Shown: in pieces, positions 42,184-55,700 of the stretch | Position numbering within the stretch: the first letter of the stretch is position 1 | Layout of the letters: each line of letters starts with the position of its first letter | From: Doryteuthis pealeii | Taxonomy: Eukaryota > Mollusca > Cephalopoda > Myopsida > Loliginidae | Direction of reading: 5' to 3' | Assembly (NCBI GenBank): GCA_023376005.1 | Contig: CM042157.1 | Span: 57,738,292 to 57,802,291, forward strand | DNA: 64,000 nucleotides | Position numbers and translations under genes: made by a program | Notes under the pieces: model-generated | What the model saw: only the letters and a program-made list of their open reading frames with translations | Told to the model about the DNA's origin: nothing | Database searches by the model: none

Positions 42184-42671
42184 ATCGTATCCTTCCGTCC
42201 ACTTTTTAAATTTTTTTTATTTGCAACTGCATGAGTGGCTGAACAGACCAATTTTTAAATGGCATTCTCTGGTGCAGTGATTGCAAACAAACAGTGATGC
42301 TTGCTGGAAATGCTGTTGTCTCTTCTTCCTTATGGCTCATTTCTTTGCAGCGACTTCTTTGCTCTCTTTTTCACTCCTTTTCATTCCTTGTTTGATGAGG
42401 AGGCGCCAGGTCGTACGGTCTTCTGTATAAGCCTTTTTATGTGTTGATGTCAATCTGGCATATCTCCCTGTCCCTCTTGCAGACATCTTTAAAACGCAGG
42501 CGTGGTCTCCCTACTGGTTGGGTGCCTTCTACTAATTCACCATATAGTAGGTCTTTGGGGATGCTGCCTTTGTCCATCCTCCTGATGTGACCAAGCCAAC
42601 GCAGGCGTCTCTCGCACATGATGGCAGGCATGCTGTTTATGTTTGCTCATTCTAGCACGTCTGTGTTGGGC

Positions 42672-42708
<37 letters not shown>

Positions 42709-42796
42709 GAAAGAACAAAACTCAGACAAAGATGTGTAGTATATTTCGCTTCCTCATGCCTTTCTTTTCATTCCTTATTTTACCTCATTCTGCCAG

Positions 42797-42838
<42 letters not shown>

Positions 42839-45783
42839 TAGAAATGTGAGGAGGTTAATCCGACAGTATGTGGAGAAAAGTAGACAAACACGGGATGTTA
42901 TGGAAACTTGATGTTTATTGTCGACGGTGCAACGTTTCAGTCTCTTATTAGACCATCTTCAGGACTTGGATATAGTTCTTACTCCAATGATGGAAATTCT
43001 CAAAATGCATTTTGAGAATTTCCATCATTGGAGTAAGAACTATATCCAAGTCCTGAAGATGGTCTAATAAGAGACCGAAACGTTGCACCGTCGACAATAA
43101 ACATCAAGTTTCCATAACATCCCGTGTTTGTCTACTTTTCTCCACATATATATATATATATATCAGGGTTTTTTCAAAGTAAACATTTTTTGAGCGAAAA
43201 ACTGACAGTCACCAACACAATTGAGTCTATGCTATCCTTAATTAGATATATTCTTATTTTATTTTTTCTGATCAAGTTTCATAATTTAGTAGGATATATT
43301 ATAAATTAAAACTAAAACTATAATTTAGTTTTATTTTGCTGGTTTCTTGTTCCTTTTTGTAAGTTTATTTTTTTTTTATTCTTTTTATGTAGTTTTTGTT
43401 TCTTTGCAAGATGGGCGGAAGATTACCTTAAAGTGCTTACATATTGTAACTCATTTTTATTGTAAATAAATACGTTTTTCTTTCTCTCTTTCTTTGAAGT
43501 TAAATTGTAAAAAATACAAATTCTGAAGCTGGTTTTGATTAATAATGTAAGGGAGATAACTCTAGTATACAAAATTAATAATGCAAGGGAAATAACTAAT
43601 AATACTAAATTCGCTATCACTTCGTTGTTTTGTTTGGTCTAAACAGTTTAGATGTAATCAGATTGCCCACAAATAAAGACACCCTTACCAATTTTTTTTT
43701 TAAATAAAAATATTAATTTTCTTCTAAGCCAACGATATCAGAATTTCATTGTTTCTAGTACAACATTATACAAATAAAACGGATATAATTATGTATTATT
43801 TATTACTTAATTCTATTGGATTGAAACTGTAACTAAGAATAAAATTGTCTATATATAAAAGGGTAATCTGAACATTAGCTAGAAAAATGAGAGTAACCTC
43901 CCCTTGTTTTTCACTTTGAGGAAGCCATATGTTTTGGTCGGCCATTTTTATTTCACTGTAAATCTACACTGAAAATACGAATTTGAATCAATACAACTGC
44001 ATATTTTAACACAAAAATATCATAAAATGTGTTCTTAATAGTGCTTGCGCATTATTTAAAATGAACTTAATTGTTATTAAGAACACATTTTATGATATTT
44101 TTATGTTAAAACATGCAGTTGTATTGATTCGCACAAGTGCAGATTTTCAGTGTAGATTTACGGTGACCGACCAAAACATATAGCGTCCTCAAAGTGAAAC
44201 AAACAAGGGGAGGTTACTCTCATTTATGTAGCTAATGTTCAGATTACCTATAAAAGTGTACTTATTTTCAGACTTTTGTATATTCAGTAAATATTCTTAT
44301 GTTTCTTATTATAACTCACCCAAAGACATACAATTATTTTCAAATTGAAGCCCAAGTTGATAAGATCAAAACCCACTCAAAAGTAATACAATCATAACTT
44401 GCCCACAGCAATATGATCATTTCACTTGTGGTGATAGTCATAACTCATCTAAGGTAATATGATCATTACTTGCCTGAGACAATATGATCATAACATCCCA
44501 GAGGCAATACAATCATGTCACTTGACGCAATACTGTCATAACTCAGCCAAAGCACTATGATCATAATTTACCAAAGGCATTTCATTCATAACATGTCTGA
44601 GGCAATACAATCAGGGTTTATTCAAAGCATTAAGATCAAAACACAGCCTGGGGCAATATCTATTAATAATGGAGATTCGCTTCCGGTTTTTGTCTGTAAC
44701 AAAAATTACATCACTGCTTACGTCACATTACCCAAAATCGTCATAACAGAATAAATACACTCAAAATTTGAACATGCAACATTAGACAGTCCTCATTGTT
44801 TTTTAAAACAAGTTTTAATAAATACATGACTGGTATTATATATCTATATATAGTTTGTTTTATTTTAATACATATTTAAAGTTTACATTTCAAATTGTTT
44901 TATTTTTTAATCCTTTAATGAATTTAATGATTTTACTTACTTAGGGTACAAACTCACTGACATTGAATTTTTAGGCAATACATTTCAAAAATCTATTTTT
45001 ACATCGCCCGGAGGGCGTTTTTTATTTTGTACTAGTGATCATAACTCACCTTTGGTAATACATTGTAGAGTAAATGATGGGCAGATGGTCGTTCATCCGG
45101 GTTCTGTTGTAACATGGAAGTAATGAGATCCTTCAGTTCTTGACTGTAGTCACCCTTTACAGGAGCAAATTGGCCCTATGGAAATACAAAATGAAACACA
45201 AAATGAAGACAAATAAGCTAAAAGTTTTCTCAATTGCATTCTGATAAATTGAAAACTTCTCTATAAAGTAACAAACAACAAATAAAAATAATTTGGATTA
45301 TTTGGATTTTTAACTGTTATTCACATCTTTATTTTTATATACACAACATTTCAGCTGGTTGGCCTCCAGCCTTCTTCAGGTATTTCTTGTCGAACTCGGG
45401 AGCCTTCATGTCATAAGAAAGCAGGAGGGCACACTAGAACTGATTTAGCTGAAAATTAGCTGAGTGGAAGATAGAGTTTGTAATAGTACTTTTTAAAAAT
45501 ATAATTTAAAAAAATAAAGAGATTACCTTCATTATTTTATTTACAAGTGCTGGCAAATTGGAACCCTCAAACGTTTTCTGACGACAAGCCATTTCATACA
45601 GAATACATCCCAAGGCCCAAATATCAGATTTCTCATTGTAAGGTTTACTCTCACACTGTTATAAAGGAAATAAAAAGAAACTAAGTTATAAAGTTGTATT
45701 TGTAGCATAGAACATAACACAATATCATTTATTAGTAGAGTTACCTGGTGTAGCCTGGGATTTAAAAAGTTGAAAATAAATCT

Positions 45784-45854
<71 letters not shown>

Positions 45855-46312
45855 GTTGAAAATGGAAGCGAATCCGATGGTATGTTGAAATGAAAAATAA
45901 AGGAAAGAAAATGTTGAATGGATAAAATAGGATTTAATTTATTTTATTTTATTGACACATGTTTCGACCAGGAGTTTATCCTTGCATACATGTATTCAAT
46001 CTATTATTATTTTAAGTACAAAATAAAATAAAATAACAATAATAGAAAAACCACAAAAAAAATTTTTTTTTAGTATACAAAGAAATAACGGCCTTCGTCA
46101 GAGTAAATCCTTGTTGTTTTAAATCAAATCTTTAAAATCTCCATATTTCAACCGATTTGATTTGAAACAACAAGGATTAACTCTGCTGAAGGTCGTTATT
46201 TCATTGTATACTAAACAAATCTTTTTGTAGTTATTGTTATTTTATTCTAAAATAAAATAAATCCTATTTTATCAATTCAACATTTTCTTTCCTTTATTTT
46301 TCATTTCAACAC

Positions 46313-46357
<45 letters not shown>

Positions 46358-46855
46358 GCAGTAAGTTATTTTTTAGGCAGGTGTTATCAAACAACTCGGA
46401 ACATTTCTTTTACATGATCTTGATTTGTATCTTTTCCAGTCTTCTGGCTATCTTTCTAATGTTAAGATCCAGTTGAAACGCCTACAAATTCTTGAGGTGA
46501 TATGCATAAAAAATAAAAAACCTAACATTAATAAAATAGCATTCAACATCAGTCATAATATATTAGCTATCTTTAATAACTAATACACTAATCCCAGCAA
46601 CCCTCTAAAAATAATAGACTCTTCTAATTTAAAAAGAAAATAGATAAAAGAACAAGAAAAAAAAAAAGAACTAACAAATCATATACCCCCTTATGACAAC
46701 TGAAGAAACAGTCGAAAGCGCTCGGGCTGATTGTATGGGAAGAATCATATTTCAACTGGATCCTAACATTAGAAAGATAGCCAGAAGACTGGAAAAGATA
46801 CAAATCAAGATCATGAAAAAGAAATGTTCTGAGTTGTTTAATAATACCTGCCTAC

Positions 46856-46899
<44 letters not shown>

Positions 46900-49705
46900 A
46901 AAGATTCTGCATGTCTGTCTGTATGTTTGTACACTAACTAAGCACACATCCTTTTATAAAAGAAAATTGGTGGAGACCAGCAGAGACTAAAGTTCAATAA
47001 AATCCACACTATATTTTTATTTCAGATTTTCCATAAGAAAAGTTGAATAAAGATATACTATTAAACATTTATTTTACACCACAAATATGAAGATACCAAT
47101 CTAAATAATTCATGGAATAAAACTTTTTTGTGTTATTGCAATACATGTAAATTATTTTTTTATTCCTTGCTGAGGTAGAGAACCACACATAACGTCAGTT
47201 CCTAGATGCTTTACAACAGAGAAGATTACCCAAGCTGTGCTCCGCCCTGTCTGCTGGGTCATTAGAATGCACCGACTGCACCTCTGCAGAGGGGTAAGAC
47301 TGCCCCAATGGGGCCACCTGTTGGCCGTGGGTGGCGACCTGTGATGCTTAAGGATAGATCCCAGGTGGCTGAGCAGTCCATGACTTGCAATACTCCACTT
47401 TGGCCCTATCTTGGGCTAGACGGGCGGTCGGAGAGGCCCCCCTCAAATCAATCAGCTGGTCACGTCAAGCCCTAGCACCTATATGATTTTCCCAACACTA
47501 TTGCTCTTATGGCAAGCCCCAACCCCTTTTTATCATATGGGTGCTAGAAGGCAGTGACTGAGAGTCTACATGTCCTGGGAATGACGTTAAACTATCTGAT
47601 GGTGAAGTTCCAGTTTTGGGGAATGTGGAGCACCCCTTCATCACCATTGCTCCCAGGTCCACTCTGACCCGGAGTGGTAGTACCTGTTAGGGTCCCATTT
47701 ATGGGTTAAATAGAAAAACATGAGTTGATAAACAAAATTGTATTATCCATTAAGAATGAATTTATTACAAAACTTTGTCGGCATTAAATGACCCACTGAG
47801 GTTGATATGCCATAAAACAAAACAAACCAAACCAAGATGTGCTACTAATGTGCTGAGTTGACAGGGATTGGTATCAAACTTTGTGATTTCTAGGCAAATG
47901 CTCTACTGACTGAGCTAAACCGGACAATTCTTTATAAGGTCATGTATAGGAGGCACATAGTGTAATGGTTAGAGTCGTGGGAAATGGACTCGTCGATCTG
48001 AGTTCAAATCCTGGACAAAGCTGTTTGCATTTCACATAGCACTAATACTCTTGAGAAAGGTATGCATCCAACTACTTTCCTTCCAGCTATGGGAAAAATA
48101 GTAGGGCAGACTGGGCTCTTTAACCATGGCTAGGTAACCAATCTAAAAGAAGGAAAACTGAATTCAAACCTGTTAAACTTTGCATAAGAAATTGGCTTTG
48201 TGTCATATCCTGCTCGTGTGTAGGGGTTGGTAAATATATATAAGGTCATGTATATAATAGTTTAATCATAGTTGGATCATTGGCAGTAACCCCACCATAA
48301 ACTGGTAACCCCACCAAACTTGCCTGGTGAGGAGGGTGGCTAGACACCTAGCAGGACGAAAATCAAGACCTGTCAAAGGGTGGAGGAAGCTTCTCGCTGA
48401 ACAGCCATCTAGCACATTACATTATGTGGGGACATAGAAATACCTGGGTTAGTATCCAGGCGCGTAGCAAGACCACTTGAGGTATCCTTGTCTTGCAGTC
48501 TTGTCGAATTTGTTCGTCACACTGTCTCTCTGACACTGATTACCAAGAAGTGGAGCTAGTTCCATGCACACTATATCCACTAAAAATATCCTCTTCAGCA
48601 CAGGTATTTCCTAATTTAACTTTTTTTTCTCTTTTTTTTCCTTAACATCCAGTGGCAATGGAGGTGTATCGAAGCGTACAAGTTTGACTAACAATTATAG
48701 TATATTATTATAGGGCCAGGTTAACTCAGTTGGTAGAGTGGTCGGCTAGAAACTACAAGGTTCCTAGTTTGATACCGGCCCTTGCCAACTCAGCATATGA
48801 GCAGCACAGGGATCTTTGTGGTAAAGTACGTATAGCTGATGGTAGGTGTAGCGCTCCACCTCAAATGCAAAAACAATCACCTTGGTCTAGCACTAGTGAA
48901 AAGGGGATAGACTTTCTTGCTGTCTGTCTGATTCCGACATTTGGCTACCCAACAACTTATTGCAATAAATCTCCACATAGAACTGATACTCACCATTTCT
49001 GGACTAATATAATAAGGAGTACCCAAGACAGTACTTGCACCCTTATGTGATGTACTCAAGAGTTTGGCAATTCCAAAATCACCGACTTTGGCAACTCCTT
49101 CTTTTGTCAGGAAGATGTTTGCTGTTTTCAGGTCTCTGCAAAGATTTTCATTTTTCATAAACAGGAAAAAAAAAAGGGGTAATTTGAACATTAGTTGCAT
49201 AAATGAGAGTAATCTCGCCTTGTTTGTTTCACTTTGAGGAAGCCGTTTGTTTTGGTCGCCCATTTTCATTTCACCGTAAATCTACACTGCATGTTTTAAC
49301 ACAAAAATATCATAAAATGTGTTCTTAATAACAATTAAGTTCATTTCAAATAATGCGCAAGCACAATTAAGAACACATTTTATAATATTTTCGTGTTAAA
49401 ACATGCAGTTTTATTGATTCAAACAAATTCATATTTTCAGTGTAGATTTATGGTCAAATGAAAATGGCCGACAAAAACAAACAGCTTCTTCAAAGTGAAA
49501 CATACAAGGGGAGGTTACTCTCATTTATGTAGCTATTGTCCAGATTACCAGATTTTCATTTTTCATAAACAAGAAAAAAATTCGAAAATATTATATAAGA
49601 ATTCCAAAATTTCTGTTGAATATTAATAAATATTCTGTACCTATAGAAATTTCATGGAATACATGTATAATAATTGAATAAATTTAAATTATAAGTACCA
49701 TTCTG

Positions 49706-49741
<36 letters not shown>

Positions 49742-52700
49742 CATCTTGCAACACATTCTGGTTAAAAATAAAACAGTCCAAATCATCCAAAATGAAATAC
49801 AAAAATGTAAATCCTGAGTATCTGGTGTTGCACAAAATTCTTATTTATTTGGAGTGTTGCCACCTCAGCTAAATAATGAACCATTCCGTTTTTATTATAA
49901 AGAAAGAAAGAGAGGAAAAGGCATGCTACACAGAACAAATATAATAAGGAAGAAAGAGTCAGGGAAAGATAATGTTAATCTGTTTCAATCGAACAAAATG
50001 AAAAGTAGGAAAGAAAGAAAAAAAGAGTGAGAGAGAGTTAAATCAAGATTATTATCTTTTTACATATTGAACTATTTGGCAATAGCTCTTAAGGAAACAT
50101 ATAAAACACTGCAATAATTAAATTATCCTACTGAGGTATATCCACAGGTCCTGCTAGTATATATATAATCTAGTTTACTATTTGAAATAATCATTTATCT
50201 CACATTTCCTTACTCAGCTGTTACTAGTAGTTTCTTTTAAAAGAATTGAAAAAGCAATCATCAGTTTTTTGGAAGTAATGAACTAAAAAAATCTTTTTTT
50301 AATTCATTGCTTACAAAAAACAACAACAAAAAAAAAGCTGCAAGAAACTAATAGTAACAAGTGATCAAGAGAATGTGAGCTAACTAAATATTTTAGTTTT
50401 TATACACCTCTGCTTGCCAACATGTGACGAGTACTTTATTTTGTTTCATTTCTTTTTATCACAAATAATTTTTTTCTCATCCACACACGTTATACATTAC
50501 ATATATAAGGCACATAATAATAATAATTATTATTATCATTACATGGGTACATACACATGTACATCATTATTATTTAATCATTATAAATCACATGTGAATA
50601 TACCCATGTATATTAATATCATCATACATGTGTATATTACTATTATTTTATTATCACACATTACATGTCTATATACACATGTATATTACTATTATTTTAT
50701 TATCACACATTACATATCTATATACACATGTATATTATTATTTTTATTATCACACATTGCATGTATTATATCAAACTTGAACTGATTGCCTTAACTGCTT
50801 GCACATCTAAGAAAAGTGTGCTGAGCACAAAGAAATATCAAGTGATTAATATTAGTGTGGAAGTTTTTACCTGTGTAGAATCTTGACTTCATGAGTGTAC
50901 CTGATGGCAGACACAATGTGTTGAAATATCAGTAAAATGTCACGTTCTTCAAGGGCTTTGTCACGATTGGCAAGAAACTGGGCGAGGGTCCTGGCAAAGA
51001 ATGAAACAAAAGATTTTGGCAATCAATAATAATTTTAAAACAAATATTTATATCCACAATGCCCTACCATAGAAAAAAAAGAAGATAATGAGTTGGAGTA
51101 AAAGATAAAATTGAAAAAGAGCAAAATACCAGGAATTGATGCACAGGAGAGAGATATATATATTTACCAACCTCTCCGCACAAGCAGGATGCGACACAAG
51201 GTCAATTTCTTAAGCGGAGTTTAACAGGTTTGAATTCAAATTTTTCCTTCTCCTTGACTGAGTACCTAGTCACAGTTAAAAAGCCCAGTCTGCCCTGCTA
51301 TTTACCCATAGCTGGAGGGAGAATTGGATTCATACCTATCCCAAGGGTATTAGCGCCATGTGCAATGCAAACAGCTTCGTCCAGGAATTGAACCTGGGTC
51401 AACAAGTCCATTTCCTAAGACTCTAACCATTAGACCACGCGCCTCCAGACCAGGAGAGAGATATAGACTGAAGTATAAACATTTATTCATGAGAGATGAA
51501 AAAATAAGTTATAAATTAAAAGGACAATAAAAAAGGAGAAGAAGAAGATAGCCAGCCAGACAGATAGATAGATAGATAGATCGGGTTTTGTTGGTTGGTT
51601 GGTTGGTGGTGTTTAATGGCATATCAACTGTTGTGGGTTATTTAATACCAAATCTTGTTTTTTTAATATATAAAAGTAAATAGTAAAGTCGTCAGGGCGG
51701 CCTAATGTCAGTATCAGCTAGTCGGCAAAGGAGTCTATTCCCTTTTCATTAACGCTACACCAAGGAGATTATTTTAGCATCTGAGGTGGAGCGCCACACC
51801 ACCATCAGCTCCTCACTTTACCGCACAGATCCCTGTGCTACTCATACACTGACTTGGTGAGGGTCGGTATCGAACCAAGAACCTTGTGATTCCGAACCAA
51901 ACACTCTACCGACTGAGCTAATGTGCCCACCAGGTGCAAGTATTTAAGTTTTAATGTAAATCAGAAAGATTAACTTTAATAAACTAAGAATTCATTCACA
52001 CATAGTACACGTCAAGGGCACGTGCAGCCAAAATGAGACTGGTCTGATTGATTTTTAACCAAAATATATACTAAAGTATATTTTTGGCTGTGAGATAACA
52101 AAAAGGTAAAATACTTACCCACCATCAGCATATTCCATTTCAATCATCAGGATGCCATCTTCTTCAAAACTGTCGTAATAACTTATAATATTTGGGTGGT
52201 CCAGCATAGCCAGTAATTGCACCTGATAAACAAGATTTAATAAGTTAGTTTGTTTAATGGCATATCAACCTTTTTGGGTTATTTAATGCCAAAGCCATCC
52301 TTGTAGAAAAACAGTAGTAGAAGGTTCTCGAGTTCAAAAGAAGGTTCAGAGACCGAGATGGTTCCCGAGCCGAGTCCGACAAGAAATACCTGAAGAAGGC
52401 CCCGGGATGGGGGGGGGGGTTGCAGTAGCACATTGGCGGAAACATTGTACAGATAACAATGAAGATGAAGACAATAGTCCGAATAATACAAATAATACTA
52501 GTAGTAGTACTATTTAACCCATAGCTGGGGGATAATGGGGTTCATTCATTTCCCAAATGTATTAGTCTGAAAGTGAATGTAATAGTGAGACTGGAGTTTG
52601 AACTCAATTAATACAATGTAGCAGTCAAGTACATTACCCACTAAGCAATAGAGACTATTGTCAAATAGATCTATCTAAAAATTATTTGTATTTGATAGGA

Positions 52701-55700
52701 CCATATACAAAAAAAGTATATATAAATGTACAATGAACGAGATTTCCTAACCTCTAGGCATAAAATAACCCTAAACATGCCAATAAAATCAATCAATCAA
52801 GCTAGCTAAAAATGTAATATATATATTTACCAACTCTCCGCATGAGCAGGATGTGACACAAGGTCAATTTTTAAGCAAACAGATTTAAATTCAGTTTTCC
52901 TTCTCCTAGAATGATTACCTAGCCCATGTTAAAGAGCCCAGTCTGCCCTACTATTTACCCATAGCTAGAAGGAGAGTAGTTGGATGCACCTCTTTGCCAA
53001 AGGTATCAGCGATGTGAAATGTCCAGGATTTGAACTTGGGTTGACGGTTCATTTCCTACGACTCTAACCATTATACCACGCATCTCCAACAATGTTAAAA
53101 ATTAGTATTATTTGTATTATTCGAACTATTGTCCTTATCTTCATTGTTATCTGTAAAACGTTTCGGCTGATGTGCCCTCCGGCCTTCTTCAGGTATTTCT
53201 TATCAGACTCAAGAACCTTCTTTTCGAACTCGGGAACCTTCTTGTCATAATCGGAAGCCATCAAGGTACTTTGAACCTAACCCTTTAAAATAGTCCACGG
53301 TGGTATCCTGTTCTCATTCCACTAACCATAGCGAGGGTAGAGGCGTTAAGCTGTGTTAATTATTATTCTATGTTATTGCTGCCCCTGACCAGGATTGAAC
53401 CTGCAGTCTAGAGATAACTGTCACTTATAACTGTCTTAACCTAACTCTTTTATCCACTAGGCTATGTGTCCAATGCTAAAAATGTAATAGGGCATATTAT
53501 CTGTTCCTTTAAAGATTGTATACTTTTACTTATCACTCAAAAAAGGGTATTTGCCTGTACACTGGCTCATAAAGGGTACTGCTCCCAAAGAGTAGCAGAA
53601 AAAGTCCATACTACATTAGGTTTATCCACTTTTCAAATCCCGGCAAAAGTTTGGATAGTATCTTAACTATGTAATTATTTGTGTGAATAACATTTTAACA
53701 TACAGTGGTATGTTGACTTATGACTAATTCGTTCTGCTTGTAAATCAATTTCCTTGTATATGAAATCAATTTTCTCCATTGAAATAAACTGAAATGCCAT
53801 TAATCTATTCCAGCCACCATCACCCAAAAACACCCTAATTTCTTTTGTTATGTTTTTTTTAAATAAGAAAAATATCACTGTGTTGTATAAAATCAAAATA
53901 GAATGTAATGAATTATGTGCTGTAATACATTTGAATGTTTTGTTTTTTTAATAATTTTTTTTTGTGCAATAAATTTGAAACTTAAGTTTTAGTGAACTTA
54001 GTAACATAAGCATGTCTGAAGCTCGCTCATACATCAAATTTTAGCTCCCAACACAAAGAAAAATATCATCTGAGTGACAACTTGTAACTCAAAAAACTTG
54101 TAAGTTGGGGTACATGTAAGTCAAGGTACCACAGTATTCGCTTAATGCACAGATTTATTTCTTAGAAAAAAGAAAAAAAAGCAAATAAAAGCATTAACTA
54201 TGGGCGAGGGGGGTATTTTTTGGACCTTGACACTAATAGGTACCCCAGCCCAAATCCGTTTTGAAAGGAATTGAATTTTGCTTTTCACCAGTTGTTAGTA
54301 AACAGAACAGTCGGCCGATAAAAACCAGTAACATTTTTATACTAAAATAGTTTTTGATTTTAATTTTTTTTAAATTAGTTATTTTGTGTTGTTGTTGTTG
54401 TTGTTAGCATATGTGAAAAAATTAATTTTGCACTAAAGATAAACTAATATTGTTATTTACTTTTAAATAAAACTTAAAACAAAAGACATGTTTATTTATT
54501 TTCCATGTGCCTGTATGGATAGTTAATATTAAAAAGTATTTATTTAAAAAAGATTTTGTTAGGGTTAGGGGTTAGGGTTAGCTGTTATTTTTATAACCTT
54601 ATGATATACTTTTTATAGTTTAACTATTCCTGTGTTAAACGTGTCTAACGTTGAAGTTTTTAAAAAAGAATTGATATTGAATTAACAACAACATGAAATA
54701 AGTAAAAAAAAGTGTCTTTAATATAAAAACATGCCTTTCGTTTATAGTTTTATCATTTAAAAAAAAAGTGCATCTAAAAATTATTTGTTAACAAACAACC
54801 GGATTTTGATGGTGAAAAGCAAAACATGTCCTTTTGAATCTAGATCTCACCTAGGGTGCTTATTGGTGTTAAGTTCCCATTTTTTTTCTAGAACACAACT
54901 CACCTCATTGAGAGCCATTTGTCTTTCAGCTGCTGTTAAATCATGCATGTTTATTTCTTTCAAAATCACCAAAAAATCATCATCTTTCTTCCTGTATAGA
55001 ACAGCTGCTCCATAAGCTCCTAAAAAGGGGGAGATAATCGAGAAAAAAAAATCAGCTTATTAAGTTACCTGAAGATGCTCCAAAAGTAATGCCTCCTATT
55101 TAAATACAGCCCAGCTTAAAAAAAGGACACCTGATCCTAGTAATGACAGAAGAGAAGAAACCACTATCACCCGGCTATGCAACGGCCACACTAGATAACC
55201 CGCTCCTTCATTCTAAAAGAAGAACCTCCACCTAAATGTTCATATGGAAACCGGTATACAATAAAACATATTCTGATTGAATGCACACACCTCTCCCACA
55301 CTCGAAGAAAGTTCTACAATGTTGACAGCATGGACAAACTATTTGGAAAAATAGATCCCAAGAGCATATTAAATGTTTTGAAAAGAACTGCCTCCTATCA
55401 AGGATGTTATAAAGTATGTAATACTTTGTAAGTAGTTCAAACGTTGGTCGACCGATTGCCAATGGCCGCCTCTCGGCTCTTTATTTATGCCCATTCTTCA
55501 AGGGCAGACCAGTCCATTCAGACAACACACAGGGGGATATCACTCTACTTATACAGATGTAAGTTCATAGACCTACAAAAATCACCCACACACTCTCGAT
55601 GTTCAAATCGTCAAAAGAAAACTTGATTTAAAAAAATAACTAAAGCCTATCACTATACCTAAATACCAATAGAAGCAAGATCTGGAATGATATGCAGGTG

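Noticed and set aside
46693..46941. Small protein MTTEETVES...
   Set aside because: It covers one arm of an inverted repeat and runs into (TA)n; the same segment occurs inverted at 46367.
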